Origin: an uncultured Eubacterium sp.
Lineage (GTDB): Bacteria; Bacillota; Clostridia; Lachnospirales; Lachnospiraceae
Reading direction: 5' to 3'
Length of the DNA stretch: 64,000 bases
Assembly: GCA_934316845.1 (NCBI GenBank)
Contig: CAKRDZ010000002.1
Location: 60,454 to 124,453, forward strand
Shown: one piece after another, positions 1-9,011 of the stretch
How the letters are laid out: each line of letters opens with the position of its first letter
How positions within the stretch are numbered: the stretch's first letter is position 1
Notes under the pieces: generated by a model
What the model was told of the DNA's origin: nothing
Seen by the model: the letters and a program-made list of their open reading frames with translations, nothing else
Database searches by the model: none
Position numbers and translations under genes: made by a program

Positions 1-718
1 GCATTTCTGCCACAGCCTCTCCGTCTCCCTCAATATTTCGTATCACATAACTGCTGCGGTTATAAAAGAGCAGTTTCAAAAGGATCTCTTCCTCTCCGCA
101 AGTGATCGTAACGCTGACATCATATCCGTTTTTTTCATACGCCTCCGGTTCACTGGCATTTTCGGCACCTTCATAACAGACATTGTCCACCTTTACCGAA
201 CTCTCTTTTCCGGCAAAAATTTTCTGATGCAATTGTTTGAGCTGCGCAGCCACATCTTCGAAAAGTTCCTTTTGGTTGACATACTGCTGGCTTGTCAGCT
301 GCACATTCATCCCCCCAAGAACTTTCTCTATCTCGCCATCGGCAAATTGTCCTGCCACCTTTTTTGCCTCATGCCCATACATCAGACTGTCATAACTCGG
401 ACACGGCAGTTCTGGAAAGATCTGTCCCACGGTCAGCGTGCCAAATACCGCACATACTACAGCCAGCACCAGCACAGCGGCAATTTGTTTCGCCCGATTC
501 TTTTTTAATACCTTTGAAATTTTTTGAAATGGCTGGATATCTTCCATCACTTCCAGATTTTGTAATTCCGTTTCCACCGTGTCTTTCTTCATCCGTTCAT
601 ATTTTTCCTGACAGCTGCGGCATTCTCTCAAATGCTTTTCAATCTCTTCGGCTGTCTCCGGCTGGCACATGCCGTCTGCATACTCCGGCAGCAAATCTTC
701 TATTATATTGCACTTCAT
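1..718 (-). CDS. Anti-sigma factor with N-terminal zinc finger (partial, 3' end outside window)
   Basis: Reading frame is open from an ATG at 718 to the left window edge, about 239 codons, so the C-terminus is missing. It starts MKCNIIEDLLPEYADG and has the zf-HC2 anti-sigma signature H-x3-C-x2-C (HLRECRSC) near residues 31-38. One hydrophobic segment of about 20 residues follows near residues 80-100, then an extracytoplasmic part. It sits five bases behind the ECF sigma gene and has a good ribosome site (GGGAGG), so the pair forms a sigma/anti-sigma operon. By family knowledge it should hold the sigma factor inactive at the membrane until an envelope signal releases it; the signal cannot be read from sequence. 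Confidence 0.85.
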   Translation of the reverse strand, partial: MKCNIIEDLLPEYADGMCQPETAEEIEKHLRECRSCQEKYERMKKDTVETELQNLEVMEDIQPFQKISKVLKKNRAKQIAAVLVLAVVCAVFGTLTVGQIFPELPCPSYDSLMYGHEAKKVAGQFADGEIEKVLGGMNVQLTSQQYVNQKELFEDVAAQLKQLHQKIFAGKESSVKVDNVCYEGAENASEPEAYEKNGYDVSVTITCGEEEILLKLLFYNRSSYVIRNIEGDGEAVAEM

Positions 719-723
719 TGTCT

Positions 724-1233
724 CTACCTCCCTGCATTTTCTGAATCTGCTCTTTCTCTCAATTTTTCTTTTGCCCGGTAATAAGTTACTCGTCCCCAGT
801 TTTCTGTTTTTTCAAATATTTCGCCGATCTCGTGGAACGATAACCCGCCCAGCGCCCGAAGCATCACCACTTCCTTATACGGCTCCGGTAAATTATGTAT
901 CTGCTTCCGCAGCCACGCTGTCTCCTCTTTTTTGACGATCTGCCCTAAAATCTCTTCGCCGCTCTGCGGCTCATGCCCCTTCTCAAACGGCACATTTTTC
1001 TGTTCTGCCCTTTTGCACAGATCCAGCCAGAGATTCCTCGCAATGCGGCACAGCCATGTAGACACTTCGCATTTACCTTCAAACTCCTCTGCATGTTCAA
1101 TTGCCTTCAAAAAGGTGGACTGCACGATATCATCCGCTGTCACGGAATCTTTACAAAGCTGCAAAACAAAGGCATAGATCATCTTGGCATACTTTCGATA
1201 TATCTCATCAAAAGCCTCCTCTGTCAGTTTCAT
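724..1233 (-). CDS. ECF-type RNA polymerase sigma factor
   Basis: 169 residues, the usual ECF length. Region 2 is seen at about residues 9-75 (YRKYAKMIYAFVLQL, then ADDIVQSTFLKAIEH and STWLCRIARNLWLD). Region 4 lies at about 108-162 (LPEPYKEVVMLRALGGLSFHEIGEIF). There is no region 1 or 3. The gene is followed directly by a zinc-finger anti-sigma factor, the standard arrangement for this family. It would direct RNA polymerase to a small regulon, often including its own promoter; no target can be named here. Identity as an ECF sigma factor is firm, the subgroup is not assigned. Confidence 0.92.
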   Translation of the reverse strand: MKLTEEAFDEIYRKYAKMIYAFVLQLCKDSVTADDIVQSTFLKAIEHAEEFEGKCEVSTWLCRIARNLWLDLCKRAEQKNVPFEKGHEPQSGEEILGQIVKKEETAWLRKQIHNLPEPYKEVVMLRALGGLSFHEIGEIFEKTENWGRVTYYRAKEKLRERADSENAGR

Positions 1234-1310
1234 AAGTTGTTCTCACCACCTTACTTTCATTGGGATTTATAAATTAGACGATTCAGAAAAGGAAAGATTA
1301 CAAAAAAAGC

Positions 1311-1350
1311 GGCTGTCGCTTTAACATATGAAAATTGTTAAGGCGCAGCC
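1311..1350 (-). terminator. Rho-independent terminator downstream of yebC
   Basis: A long imperfect hairpin pairs GGCTG...CGCTTTAAC with GTTAAGGCG...CAGCC around a loop of about 11 nt. On the minus strand it is followed by GCTTTTTTTTG, so it is a good intrinsic terminator for yebC, which stops at 1363. Confidence 0.8.
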
Positions 1351-1362
1351 CTCTTTACCTTT

Positions 1363-2091
1363 TTATTCCTCTACATTATGATATACTGCCTGTACATCGT
1401 CGTCCTCATCCAGAAGATCCATGATACGGTTAAACATTTTGACATCTTCATCGCTTGTCAGTTCTACGTAATTTTGCGGGATCATCGTCACTTCTGCCTG
1501 CGCCATCGGAACGCCTTCTTTTTCCAATGCTTCACGCACCTGGCTGAAATCATCCGGATCGGTAAGAATCTCGTAGCTGTCCTCTTCCTCACTAAAATCC
1601 TCTGCGCCGGCGTCTAATGCGAGCATCATAAATTCATCGGCATCGGTTTCGTATTCTTCCTTGTCTACGATGATCTGGCCTTTGGTATCAAACATATAAG
1701 ATACACAGCCTGTCGTTCCGACGTTTCCGTTTCCTTTGGTAAATGCGTTACGTACATTGGAAGCGGTACGGTTTTTGTTGTCGGTAAGCGCTTCTACGAT
1801 GATCGCTGTTCCGCTTGGACCATATCCTTCGTATGTAATATTTACATAATTTACCGCATCAATGTTTCCTGCTGCCTTTTTGATACCACGGTCAATCGTA
1901 TCATTTGGCATGTTATTCGCTTTTGCTTTGGCGATAACATCACGAAGTTTACTGTTGTTATTTGGATCCGGACCGCCTTCTTTGACAGCTACGGCAATCT
2001 CGCGGCCGATTACGGTAAAGATTTTTCCTTTCTTCGCATCATTTTTCTCTTTTTTATGCTTAATATTAGCAAATTTTGAATGTCCTGACAT
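1363..2091 (-). CDS. yebC: YebC/PmpR family DNA-binding regulator or translation factor
   Basis: 242 residues, starting [22 protein letters not shown], the invariant N-terminus of the family (usually 240-250 residues). The conserved motifs [17 protein letters not shown] and YEGYGPSG are present. Family members are described as transcriptional regulators (PmpR); some relatives are reported to relieve ribosome stalling at proline-rich stretches, and the sequence does not choose between these roles. It has an AAGGAGG ribosome site and its own terminator, so it is probably a separate unit. In related sporeformers the slot after argR is usually held by recN, so its place here is a synteny change. 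Confidence 0.93.
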   Translation of the reverse strand: MSGHSKFANIKHKKEKNDAKKGKIFTVIGREIAVAVKEGGPDPNNNSKLRDVIAKAKANNMPNDTIDRGIKKAAGNIDAVNYVNITYEGYGPSGTAIIVEALTDNKNRTASNVRNAFTKGNGNVGTTGCVSYMFDTKGQIIVDKEEYETDADEFMMLALDAGAEDFSEEEDSYEILTDPDDFSQVREALEKEGVPMAQAEVTMIPQNYVELTSDEDVKMFNRIMDLLDEDDDVQAVYHNVEE

Positions 2092-2137
2092 GGTTAGCCT
2101 CCTTAAACTTTGTTACCTTTGTACTCTATATCATACA

Positions 2138-2623
2138 TCATTTTATCTGAAGAATCAAGTTTTGCAGATTATCAATGACGTTTTGAACCATATTTTCTGT
2201 TTTTACTGCGCACATGATCGTGTCATCCCCGGCAATACAGCCGATAATCCCCTCGATCTCCATTGCGTCAAGCGCCGCTGCAACCGCCATCGCCATACCG
2301 ACTGCCGTTTTTATGACAAGCAGATTGCCCGCCTGATCCATCGAAACAATACCATCCTGAAGAAGCGTCGCATAGCGGTTTGCCGGCTGCCCTGCCGGAT
2401 GTTTGCTCTCTGCCGCCACCGGAACCGCACCTCGCATCGCATATTTCTGCCGCACCTTCTGACCGGGTACTTTTTGCAGCGATAATTCCCGGATATCACG
2501 GGAAACGGTCGCCTGTGTCACGGAATACCCTGCTTCGGTCAGATATCCGGCAAGATCTTCCTGCGTCTCCACTTCATGATTTTGTATAATTTCAATAATT
2601 TGTTCCTGTCGCTTCTTTTTCAT
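2138..2623 (-). CDS. argR: Arginine repressor
   Basis: 161 residues, slightly longer than the usual 149-157. The N-terminal winged helix carries the diagnostic TQATVSRDIREL at about residues 38-49. The C-terminal oligomerisation/arginine-binding domain ends with GCIAGDDTIMCAVKT (the usual form is GTIAGDDT) near 130-145. It would repress arginine biosynthesis and activate catabolism when bound to arginine. It lies 19 bases behind nadK in the conserved block nadK-argR. An insertion of about 10 residues between domains (AAESKHPAGQPANR) explains the extra length. Confidence 0.93.
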   Translation of the reverse strand: MKKKRQEQIIEIIQNHEVETQEDLAGYLTEAGYSVTQATVSRDIRELSLQKVPGQKVRQKYAMRGAVPVAAESKHPAGQPANRYATLLQDGIVSMDQAGNLLVIKTAVGMAMAVAAALDAMEIEGIIGCIAGDDTIMCAVKTENMVQNVIDNLQNLILQIK

Positions 2624-2642
2624 GCTGCCACTCTTCCTCTCA

Positions 2643-3461
2643 TCACGTGCGGTTCAGTTTGCTTCGCATCTTCTGATAAAAGCCGACTTCTCTGACACAT
2701 ACCATTTCAAACGGAAGTTCTGCTTTCCGGATACGGATCACATCTCCCGTCTCGACCGACGCGCACACTTCTCCATCACAGCGAACCGACGCCTCATCGA
2801 CATAACTCTCTCTCGTCTTTTCCACTTTTACACAAATCTCAGCCTGCGAAGAGACAACTACACTCCGCTTGTTAAATGAATGCGGACAGATCGGCGTGAT
2901 GACAACGGCTTCCATCGCCGGAGATAAAATAGGGCCTCCGGCAGACAGATTATAGGCGGTTGACCCTGTCGGTGTCGCGATCAGCACACCGTCCGCGACA
3001 TAACTATCCATCCATTCGTCGTCTACCGAGACACTTGTCGTTACCATTCTTCCGAAATCCCGTTTTCCAACGACAATTTCATTGACAGCGAAAAAATGTT
3101 CTCCCGTACTCTGCAATTCTGCCGACAATGCCATGCGTTTTTCAATAGTATAATTTCCTGACATCACAGCATCCAGCGCCGGATAGATCTTCGGTTTTTC
3201 AATCTCCGTCAAAAATCCCAGTGTACCAAGGTTCACACCCAGGATCGGAATTTCTTCGCCAGCGATCTTTTTCGCTGCCGCGATCACCGTGCCATCTCCT
3301 CCGAGAACGATCGCCATATCTGCTTTTTCCTGAATGTCAATGGCATCGTGAGACTGAATGACGACGCGGTGTCCCGCTTCCTGCATATAAGCCCGGATCC
3401 CTTTTGCCACCCTGCATCCGGAATCTTTTTCTTCATTTACGATAAGATAATACATACTCAT
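2643..3461 (-). CDS. nadK: NAD kinase
   Basis: 272 residues. The catalytic GGDGT motif is at 54-58 and the second family motif TPTGSTAYNLSAGGPIL is near 163-179. It phosphorylates NAD to NADP with ATP or polyphosphate in the cytoplasm. Its ATG overlaps the tlyA stop (ATGA), as is usual in the dxs-tlyA-nadK-argR block, so translation is probably coupled. No unusual residues noted. Confidence 0.95.
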   Translation of the reverse strand: MSMYYLIVNEEKDSGCRVAKGIRAYMQEAGHRVVIQSHDAIDIQEKADMAIVLGGDGTVIAAAKKIAGEEIPILGVNLGTLGFLTEIEKPKIYPALDAVMSGNYTIEKRMALSAELQSTGEHFFAVNEIVVGKRDFGRMVTTSVSVDDEWMDSYVADGVLIATPTGSTAYNLSAGGPILSPAMEAVVITPICPHSFNKRSVVVSSQAEICVKVEKTRESYVDEASVRCDGEVCASVETGDVIRIRKAELPFEMVCVREVGFYQKMRSKLNRT

Positions 3462-4309
3462 CCCGATATATCCTCCGCATGTTTTACGGCATGTTCCTGT
3501 GCCGCTTCGATTGTTTCATCCATCGTCTTCTGCCACTCATTCCACTCTTCTTCGGAAAATGTGGCTGCGCCATTTTCCATTTTTTGGATATACAACAAAT
3601 ATTCTATATTTCCTTCCGGCCCCCGGATCGGCGAAAAATCAAGTCCTTTGATAACAAAGCCAAGACTTTTCGCATAGGAAATGACGTGCTCCATCACTTC
3701 TTTGTGGACTGCCAGATCCCGCACAACCCCTTTTTTTCCAACTTTTTCTCTGCCTGCCTCAAACTGCGGTTTGATCAGACATACCATCTGCGCCTCATCT
3801 TTCATCAGATGCCAGATCGGTTCCAGCACCTTTGTCAGCGAGATAAACGCCACATCGATCGACACAAAATCAACCGGTTCTCCGACATCTTCCGGTGTCA
3901 CATAACGGATATTCGTTTTTTCCATCGAACGCACCCGCTCATCCTGCCGCAGTTTCCAGGCAAGCTGATTCGTACCCACATCGATCGAATAGACAAATTT
4001 TGCGCCATTTTGGAGCATACAGTCCGTAAATCCGCCCGTAGAAGCCCCTACATCCATACAGGTAAGGCCGGTCAGCGTAATGGGAAATACCTGTAGTGCC
4101 TTTTCCAGTTTATAACCGCCGCGGCTGACAAATTTTAACTTTTTCCCGCGGATTTCAATATATACATCGACCGGAAACTTTTGTCCGGCTTTATCTTCTC
4201 TCTGTTCATTGACAAATACATTGCCTGTCATAATGACCGCTTTTGCCTTTTCGCGGGACTCCACCATCCCCCGATTCACCAAAAGCACGTCGAGACGCTC
4301 TTTTTCCAT
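3458..4309 (-). CDS. tlyA: TlyA family rRNA 2'-O-methyltransferase (hemolysin-A-like)
   Basis: 283 residues. An S4 RNA-binding domain occupies about residues 1-65 (ERLDVLLVNRGMVESREKAKAVIMTGNVFVN). An FtsJ/RrmJ-type SAM methyltransferase domain follows, with LTCMDVGASTGGFTDCML near 81-98 as the SAM site and KPQFEAG near 180. TlyA in mycobacteria methylates 16S and 23S rRNA ribose and affects capreomycin sensitivity; the same activity is inferred here. It lies three bases behind dxs and overlaps nadK by four bases. Confidence 0.92.
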   Translation of the reverse strand: MEKERLDVLLVNRGMVESREKAKAVIMTGNVFVNEQREDKAGQKFPVDVYIEIRGKKLKFVSRGGYKLEKALQVFPITLTGLTCMDVGASTGGFTDCMLQNGAKFVYSIDVGTNQLAWKLRQDERVRSMEKTNIRYVTPEDVGEPVDFVSIDVAFISLTKVLEPIWHLMKDEAQMVCLIKPQFEAGREKVGKKGVVRDLAVHKEVMEHVISYAKSLGFVIKGLDFSPIRGPEGNIEYLLYIQKMENGAATFSEEEWNEWQKTMDETIEAAQEHAVKHAEDISG

Positions 4310-4312
4310 CCT

Positions 4313-6181
4313 TTATTTCCTTTCCAATGCCTCATTGATCTGTCCGGTCACCCAGTCCGCATCCATTTCATAGCGGGCATACAGTTCTTCCGGCGAACCG
4401 TGTTCCACAAAACAATCATTTACCGAACAATTGATAAATTTCTTTGGAATGCAGCCCTCTTCCATAAGACAGGATTCTACCTGTTGTCCAAAACCGCCGA
4501 TCTTTTCGCTGTCCTCCATCGTCACGACAATGTCATGCCGCAAAGCCATTTCTTTTACCAGCGCACGGTCAAACGGTTTGACGAACCGCATATTGACGAC
4601 AGTTACTTTTCCGGCAAAATGTCCGGCTGTCTGAAGCGCCTTTTGTACCATATCGCCCACGGCAAAAATGACAATCTCCGGATTTTCTGCCTGCGTCAAA
4701 ACTTCTGCTTTTCCCCACTCCAATGTCTTGTGGGATATTGTATTTTTATATACTTCCCCCCGCGGATAACGCACTGCCACAGGGCCGTCAAAGTCATAAG
4801 CAAAATCAAGGGCTTCGATCAGTTGCTCTTTATCCATCGGCGAGATCACGGTCATATTCGGAATATTGGTAAGATAGGAAATGTCAAATATTCCCTGATG
4901 CGTGTCGCCATCTCTTCCGACAATACCACTTCGGTCTACCGCAAAGATAACCGGCAGATTGTTCAGGCAGACATCGTGAATGATCTGGTCGTAAGCACGC
5001 TGCAAAAAGGTCGAATAAATCGACACAACCGGGCGCAGTCCGCCAGCCATAAGCCCGGCAGCAAACGTAACGGCGTGTTCTTCTGCAATTCCCACATCAA
5101 AAAAACGTTTGGGAAAGGCTTCGGCAAATGCCTTTACTCCGGTTCCATCCGGCATTGCCGCACACACAGATACCAGTTCTTCATGTGCCTCACCATTTTC
5201 GAGCATCCAGTTTCCAAACACATCGGTATACGTTTCTGCCACCGTTTCCTGTACTTCTCCGCTTCTCGGATCAAATGGCCCCACGCCATGAAAGATCGAT
5301 GGATTTTCTTCTGCCGGGCGGTATCCTTTTCCTTTTTTTGTCACTACATGGATCAGAACCGGACGATTTTTCATCCGCGCAGCCGCCTCCAGTGCAGTCA
5401 AAATGCTTTCGACATCGTGTCCATCGATTGGACCGACATATACGATTCCCATTTCCTCAAAAAACATCCCCGGCACAAACAGGTGTTTCAACGAATTTTT
5501 CGCATTTTTAATCGTTTCCGCCATCGACACACCGACATTCGGTATGCGGTCAAGACGTTCTTCGATGTTTACTTTTAAATCATTGTATTTGCGATTTGTA
5601 CGCACTTTACCGAGGTATCTCGCCATGCCTCCTACATTTTTGGAGATCGACATTTTGTTATCATTTAAGACCATGATCAGATTCGACTTCATCTGCTCTG
5701 CATTGTTGAGTGCCTCAAATGCCATACCTCCGGAAAGTGCCCCATCTCCGATGACCGCTACTACTTTTTCATCGCTGCCGCGCAGATCACGGGCTTTGGC
5801 AAGTCCCAGTGCGACTGACAGCGAGGTGGAACTATGACCGGTATTAAACGTATCCGCCGGATTTTCATGGACTTTCGGAAATCCACTCAATCCATCCAGC
5901 CGGCGCAGACTTCGAAAATCTTTCAGTCTTCCCGTCAGTATTTTATGAACATATGCCTGATGTCCTACATCCCATACCAGCTTATCTTTTGGAAAATCAA
6001 GAAAGAGATGCAGTGCCATTGTAAGTTCCACTGCTCCAAGATTTGAAGCAAGGTGTCCTCCGGTACGGCTTACATTTTTCACCAGTTGAAATCGGATCTC
6101 TTTTGCAAGTCTCCGGTATTCCTGCGGTGGAATCTTCTTTATATCATTTTCTTTTTTTATTTCATCGAGTAAACGGCTCAT
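4313..6181 (-). CDS. dxs: 1-deoxy-D-xylulose-5-phosphate synthase
   Basis: 622 residues, the full family length. The thiamine diphosphate motif GDGALSGG is at 145-152 with the matching Asn-rich stretch NDNKMSISKNVGG soon after. The pyrimidine-binding domain carries the DRSGIVGRDGDTHQGIFD block, where the more common form is DRAG. The enzyme condenses pyruvate and glyceraldehyde 3-phosphate, the first step of the MEP isoprenoid route. It sits directly behind ispA, so isoprenoid precursor and prenyl-chain synthesis are co-expressed. A plus-strand frame of 465 codons lies opposite this gene and tlyA and is only an antisense shadow. Confidence 0.97.
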   Translation of the reverse strand: MSRLLDEIKKENDIKKIPPQEYRRLAKEIRFQLVKNVSRTGGHLASNLGAVELTMALHLFLDFPKDKLVWDVGHQAYVHKILTGRLKDFRSLRRLDGLSGFPKVHENPADTFNTGHSSTSLSVALGLAKARDLRGSDEKVVAVIGDGALSGGMAFEALNNAEQMKSNLIMVLNDNKMSISKNVGGMARYLGKVRTNRKYNDLKVNIEERLDRIPNVGVSMAETIKNAKNSLKHLFVPGMFFEEMGIVYVGPIDGHDVESILTALEAAARMKNRPVLIHVVTKKGKGYRPAEENPSIFHGVGPFDPRSGEVQETVAETYTDVFGNWMLENGEAHEELVSVCAAMPDGTGVKAFAEAFPKRFFDVGIAEEHAVTFAAGLMAGGLRPVVSIYSTFLQRAYDQIIHDVCLNNLPVIFAVDRSGIVGRDGDTHQGIFDISYLTNIPNMTVISPMDKEQLIEALDFAYDFDGPVAVRYPRGEVYKNTISHKTLEWGKAEVLTQAENPEIVIFAVGDMVQKALQTAGHFAGKVTVVNMRFVKPFDRALVKEMALRHDIVVTMEDSEKIGGFGQQVESCLMEEGCIPKKFINCSVNDCFVEHGSPEELYARYEMDADWVTGQINEALERK

Positions 6182-6200
6182 TCTCTCACTCTTTTCTCTC

Positions 6201-7097
6201 TTATTTGTCTCGGTTTATCATCCAGGTCATAAGTCCGGTAAGAAATTCTTTTTCTCCGTCAAATGCCTGAAGCAGTTCGATGGATTCTTCGGTATACTGT
6301 TTTACCTTTTCTTTCGCATTGTCCAGTCCGTGGATCGATACGTACGTTGTCTTTTCATTGCGTTCGTCCGAACCAACCGGTTTCCCAAGTGTCTGCTCAT
6401 CGCCGATCACATCCAGGATATCATCCTGAATCTGAAATGCCACGCCAAGTCTGCGCGCACTCTTTTCCAATATCTGAACCTCTTCTGCCGTACCGCCCGC
6501 GAGGATTCCCCCGATCATAAAACAGCTTTCTAAAAGGGCTGACGTTTTATTCACATATACATACAATAACATGTCTTCATCGACAAAATTTCCATCTTTT
6601 TCCACATCCACGACCTGGCCTCCGACCATGCCATAGATACCGGCCTTCCGGGTAAGGACACGCAGGGCTTCTGCCGTCTGTGCCGGATTTTCTGCTGAAA
6701 CTGCCTCAAATGCCTGAACTGCTGTCTCATAAGCATAATTCAACAACGCGTCCCCTGCAAGAATCCCCATAGCTTCGCCGTATTTCTTATGTGTGGTCCA
6801 TTTTCCACGGCGGTATTCATCGTTGTCCATCGCCGGCAGATCGTCGTGTACAAGAGAATACGTATGAATCATCTCAATCGCTGCCATAAAAGGATGGATC
6901 AAAGAATCCTCCGTCCCTCCGCACATATGGTAGACTTCCCGCATCAAAACCGGGCGGATTCTTTTTCCTCCGGCTTCCACACTGTATTCCATCGCTTCCA
7001 AAACCGTTTTCGGATATCCGGTCACTTCCGGAAGATAGGAAACCACAACATCTTCCGCTTCTTTTGCTCTTTCTTTCAGGATCTGCTCGATATTCAT
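6201..7097 (-). CDS. ispA: Polyprenyl synthetase (farnesyl/geranyl diphosphate synthase)
   Basis: 298 residues. The first Asp-rich motif is seen as LVHDDLPAMDNDEYRRGK (DDxxxxD form) near 88-105 and the second as FQIQDDILDVIGD near 232-244, with GGKRIRP near 43-49. It elongates dimethylallyl diphosphate with isopentenyl diphosphate, supplying chains for undecaprenyl phosphate and quinones. The start ATG overlaps the xseB stop (ATGA), so it is translationally coupled to exonuclease VII genes, an order common in Firmicutes. Confidence 0.95.
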   Translation of the reverse strand: MNIEQILKERAKEAEDVVVSYLPEVTGYPKTVLEAMEYSVEAGGKRIRPVLMREVYHMCGGTEDSLIHPFMAAIEMIHTYSLVHDDLPAMDNDEYRRGKWTTHKKYGEAMGILAGDALLNYAYETAVQAFEAVSAENPAQTAEALRVLTRKAGIYGMVGGQVVDVEKDGNFVDEDMLLYVYVNKTSALLESCFMIGGILAGGTAEEVQILEKSARRLGVAFQIQDDILDVIGDEQTLGKPVGSDERNEKTTYVSIHGLDNAKEKVKQYTEESIELLQAFDGEKEFLTGLMTWMINRDK

Positions 7098-7288
7098 TCT
7101 TCTTCCTCCGCTTCCTGCTCCATCAGAATTTTAACTTTCTTTTCCACCTGATCGATGGCTTTATTTCCTTCAACAACCAGTTTCATTCCCTTCGAAAACG
7201 TTGCATACGCCTCTTCCAGAGAAAGTTTTTCATGTTCCATCGTCACAACGGTTTCTTCTAATTTTTCCATAATTTCTTCTAATTCCAT
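7094..7288 (-). CDS. xseB: Exodeoxyribonuclease VII small subunit
   Basis: 64 residues, typical for XseB. It is almost wholly alpha-helical with the family pattern LEEIMEKLEETVVTMEHEKLSLEEAYATFSKG written here as two blocks (residues 3-22 and 23-35), followed by a charged tail ending in EAEEEE. Several copies bind one XseA to form the single-strand exonuclease. It follows xseA without a gap and overlaps ispA by four bases. Confidence 0.93.
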   Translation of the reverse strand: MELEEIMEKLEETVVTMEHEKLSLEEAYATFSKGMKLVVEGNKAIDQVEKKVKILMEQEAEEEE

Positions 7289-8515
7289 TTATTCTTCCCC
7301 TTTCAAAGCCGGATTTTTCTCTTTTGCGGTCACTCTGGCTTCCAGTCTGCCATCTGCCACAAAAATACGGATCACATCGTCTTTTTGCACCCGGTCAATA
7401 CTGTCAAGCATCGCACCATCTTCGTTTTCCACATAAGCAAATCCACTCTCCAGCCGTTTCAATGGCGACAGCCCGTCTAGTCTTCCGGAAAGTACTTGCA
7501 GCTCCTGCCGTTTCTGCTGGAGCATCCGGGTCATCTGCATCGTGATCCGGTCGCTCAGATCCGCGATATACTGTCGGTTTTGTGCGATCTGATTGGACGG
7601 ATGATACAATTTTGTCTGCCGCTCCAAAAGTTTCATGCGGTCCCTTGCCATGCCGATGCGGTCCCTCATCCCTCGGATGAGATAACTACGGTAATCTGCG
7701 ATCTGATCCAGCAAATGTTCTACATCATAGACCGCAAGTTCTGCTGCCGCCGAAGGTGTCGGCGCACGCAGGTCTGCTACATAATCCGCGATCGTCGTAT
7801 CGGTCTCATGTCCAACCGCCGATATGACCGGAGTATGGCATTGATAAATCGCCTCTGCCGTCACTTCTTCATTAAATGCCCACAGATCTTCAATGGAACC
7901 TCCGCCTCGTCCGACGATGATCACATCCAGATTCATGGCATCCAGTATACGGATTCCGGCTGCAATCGTATCGCAGGCGCCCTCTCCCTGCACCTTTGCC
8001 GGGTACAGGATCAACTGCACATACGGATTTCTCCGCGATGCAATATTGATAATATCATGAATGGCTGCCCCGGTCTTTGCCGTGACAACGCCAACCTTTT
8101 TTACATATTTTGGAATTTGTTTTTTGTGTTCCTCTGCAAAATATCCCTTTTGGTCCAGTTTTTTCTTTAACTGCTCATACTTTTCCGCCAGCAGTCCTTC
8201 CCCCGCATGCTGAATGGTCTTCGCATACAGCTGGTATCTGCCATCACGTTCATACACGCTGATGGTGCCGCCGATCAGAACTTCCTGTCCGTTTTCCAGA
8301 CGAAACGAAAGCCGCCTGCGGTCCCCTGCAAACATCACGCAGGAAATCGCGGAAGCTGCATCTTTCAGCGTAAAATAAATATGCCCGCTGCTATGATACT
8401 TGCAGTTCGATATTTCTCCTTTTACAAATACAACCGCAAGTGCCTCCTCTCGCTGAAACATCATTTTGATGTACTGATTGACGGCAGATACGGTGTAAAC
8501 CTGACCTCTATTCAT
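7289..8515 (-). CDS. xseA: Exodeoxyribonuclease VII large subunit
   Basis: 408 residues. An N-terminal OB-fold domain (about 1-100, VYTVSAVNQYIKMMF, FVKGEISNCKYHSSGHIYF) precedes the catalytic domain containing GVVTAKTGAAIHDI, VGRGGGSIEDLWAFNEE and SAVGHETDTTIADYVADLRAPTPSAAAEL. These are the hallmark XseA blocks. The enzyme degrades single-stranded DNA from both ends and acts in mismatch repair and recombination. The start overlaps the nusB end by eight bases. Confidence 0.96.
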   Translation of the reverse strand: MNRGQVYTVSAVNQYIKMMFQREEALAVVFVKGEISNCKYHSSGHIYFTLKDAASAISCVMFAGDRRRLSFRLENGQEVLIGGTISVYERDGRYQLYAKTIQHAGEGLLAEKYEQLKKKLDQKGYFAEEHKKQIPKYVKKVGVVTAKTGAAIHDIINIASRRNPYVQLILYPAKVQGEGACDTIAAGIRILDAMNLDVIIVGRGGGSIEDLWAFNEEVTAEAIYQCHTPVISAVGHETDTTIADYVADLRAPTPSAAAELAVYDVEHLLDQIADYRSYLIRGMRDRIGMARDRMKLLERQTKLYHPSNQIAQNRQYIADLSDRITMQMTRMLQQKRQELQVLSGRLDGLSPLKRLESGFAYVENEDGAMLDSIDRVQKDDVIRIFVADGRLEARVTAKEKNPALKGEE

Positions 8516-8906
8516 TTACTATTTTCCCCAAAATTCCATTTACAAACGCAGCTCCGCCGTCTTCGCCATATGTTTTTGCCAATTCAACGGCTTCGTTGAC
8601 AGCGACTCCGACCGGAATCTCCTCATCAAATTTTGCTTCATAAATCGCCAGACGCAGGATCGCCAGTTCTTCTTTTCCGATCCGGTCGATCTTCCAACCA
8701 TTGGAATGTTCCGAGATCAATTCATCAATCTCCGGAAGCTTGTCCATGATCTTTGCCACATGCTCCTCGATATATGCCTGATCTTTTTCTTTCCATTCTT
8801 CGGTTTCCATATAGGTTTCTTTTTGTTCATCAAACGGTTCCTTTCCATAAAATTCTCTTTGAAATAACAAGATAAAAACCTGTTCTCTGATTTCTCTTCT
8901 AGTCAT
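8508..8906 (-). CDS. nusB: Transcription antitermination factor NusB
   Basis: 132 residues from the ATG at 8906, chosen because GAGGA lies at correct spacing before it; an in-frame ATG four codons upstream falls inside that ribosome site. It starts MTRREIREQVFILLFQREF and ends with the conserved YGEDGGAAFVNGILGKI. It binds boxA RNA with NusE (S10) to prevent premature termination, chiefly in rRNA operons. It lies in the usual asp23-nusB-xseA order. Confidence 0.94.
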   Translation of the reverse strand: MTRREIREQVFILLFQREFYGKEPFDEQKETYMETEEWKEKDQAYIEEHVAKIMDKLPEIDELISEHSNGWKIDRIGKEELAILRLAIYEAKFDEEIPVGVAVNEAVELAKTYGEDGGAAFVNGILGKIVNE

Positions 8907-9011
8907 ATGCGTCCTCATTTCTTTTTATTTGTCTTTATGACACAACAAGAGTGCAACAAAGCGCCTTTTTTTCAAGCCGCTTCGCTGCATACTCTATCTG
9001 TGCATATTCTT

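Noticed and set aside
4181..5578. Long plus-strand frame of 465 codons opposite tlyA and dxs
   Set aside because: It is antisense to well-supported genes, has biased His/Phe/Arg composition, no ribosome site and no family similarity.
8919..9011. Possible 21-codon minus-strand frame between asp23 and nusB
   Set aside because: No ribosome site; the peptide is not hydrophobic or otherwise gene-like.
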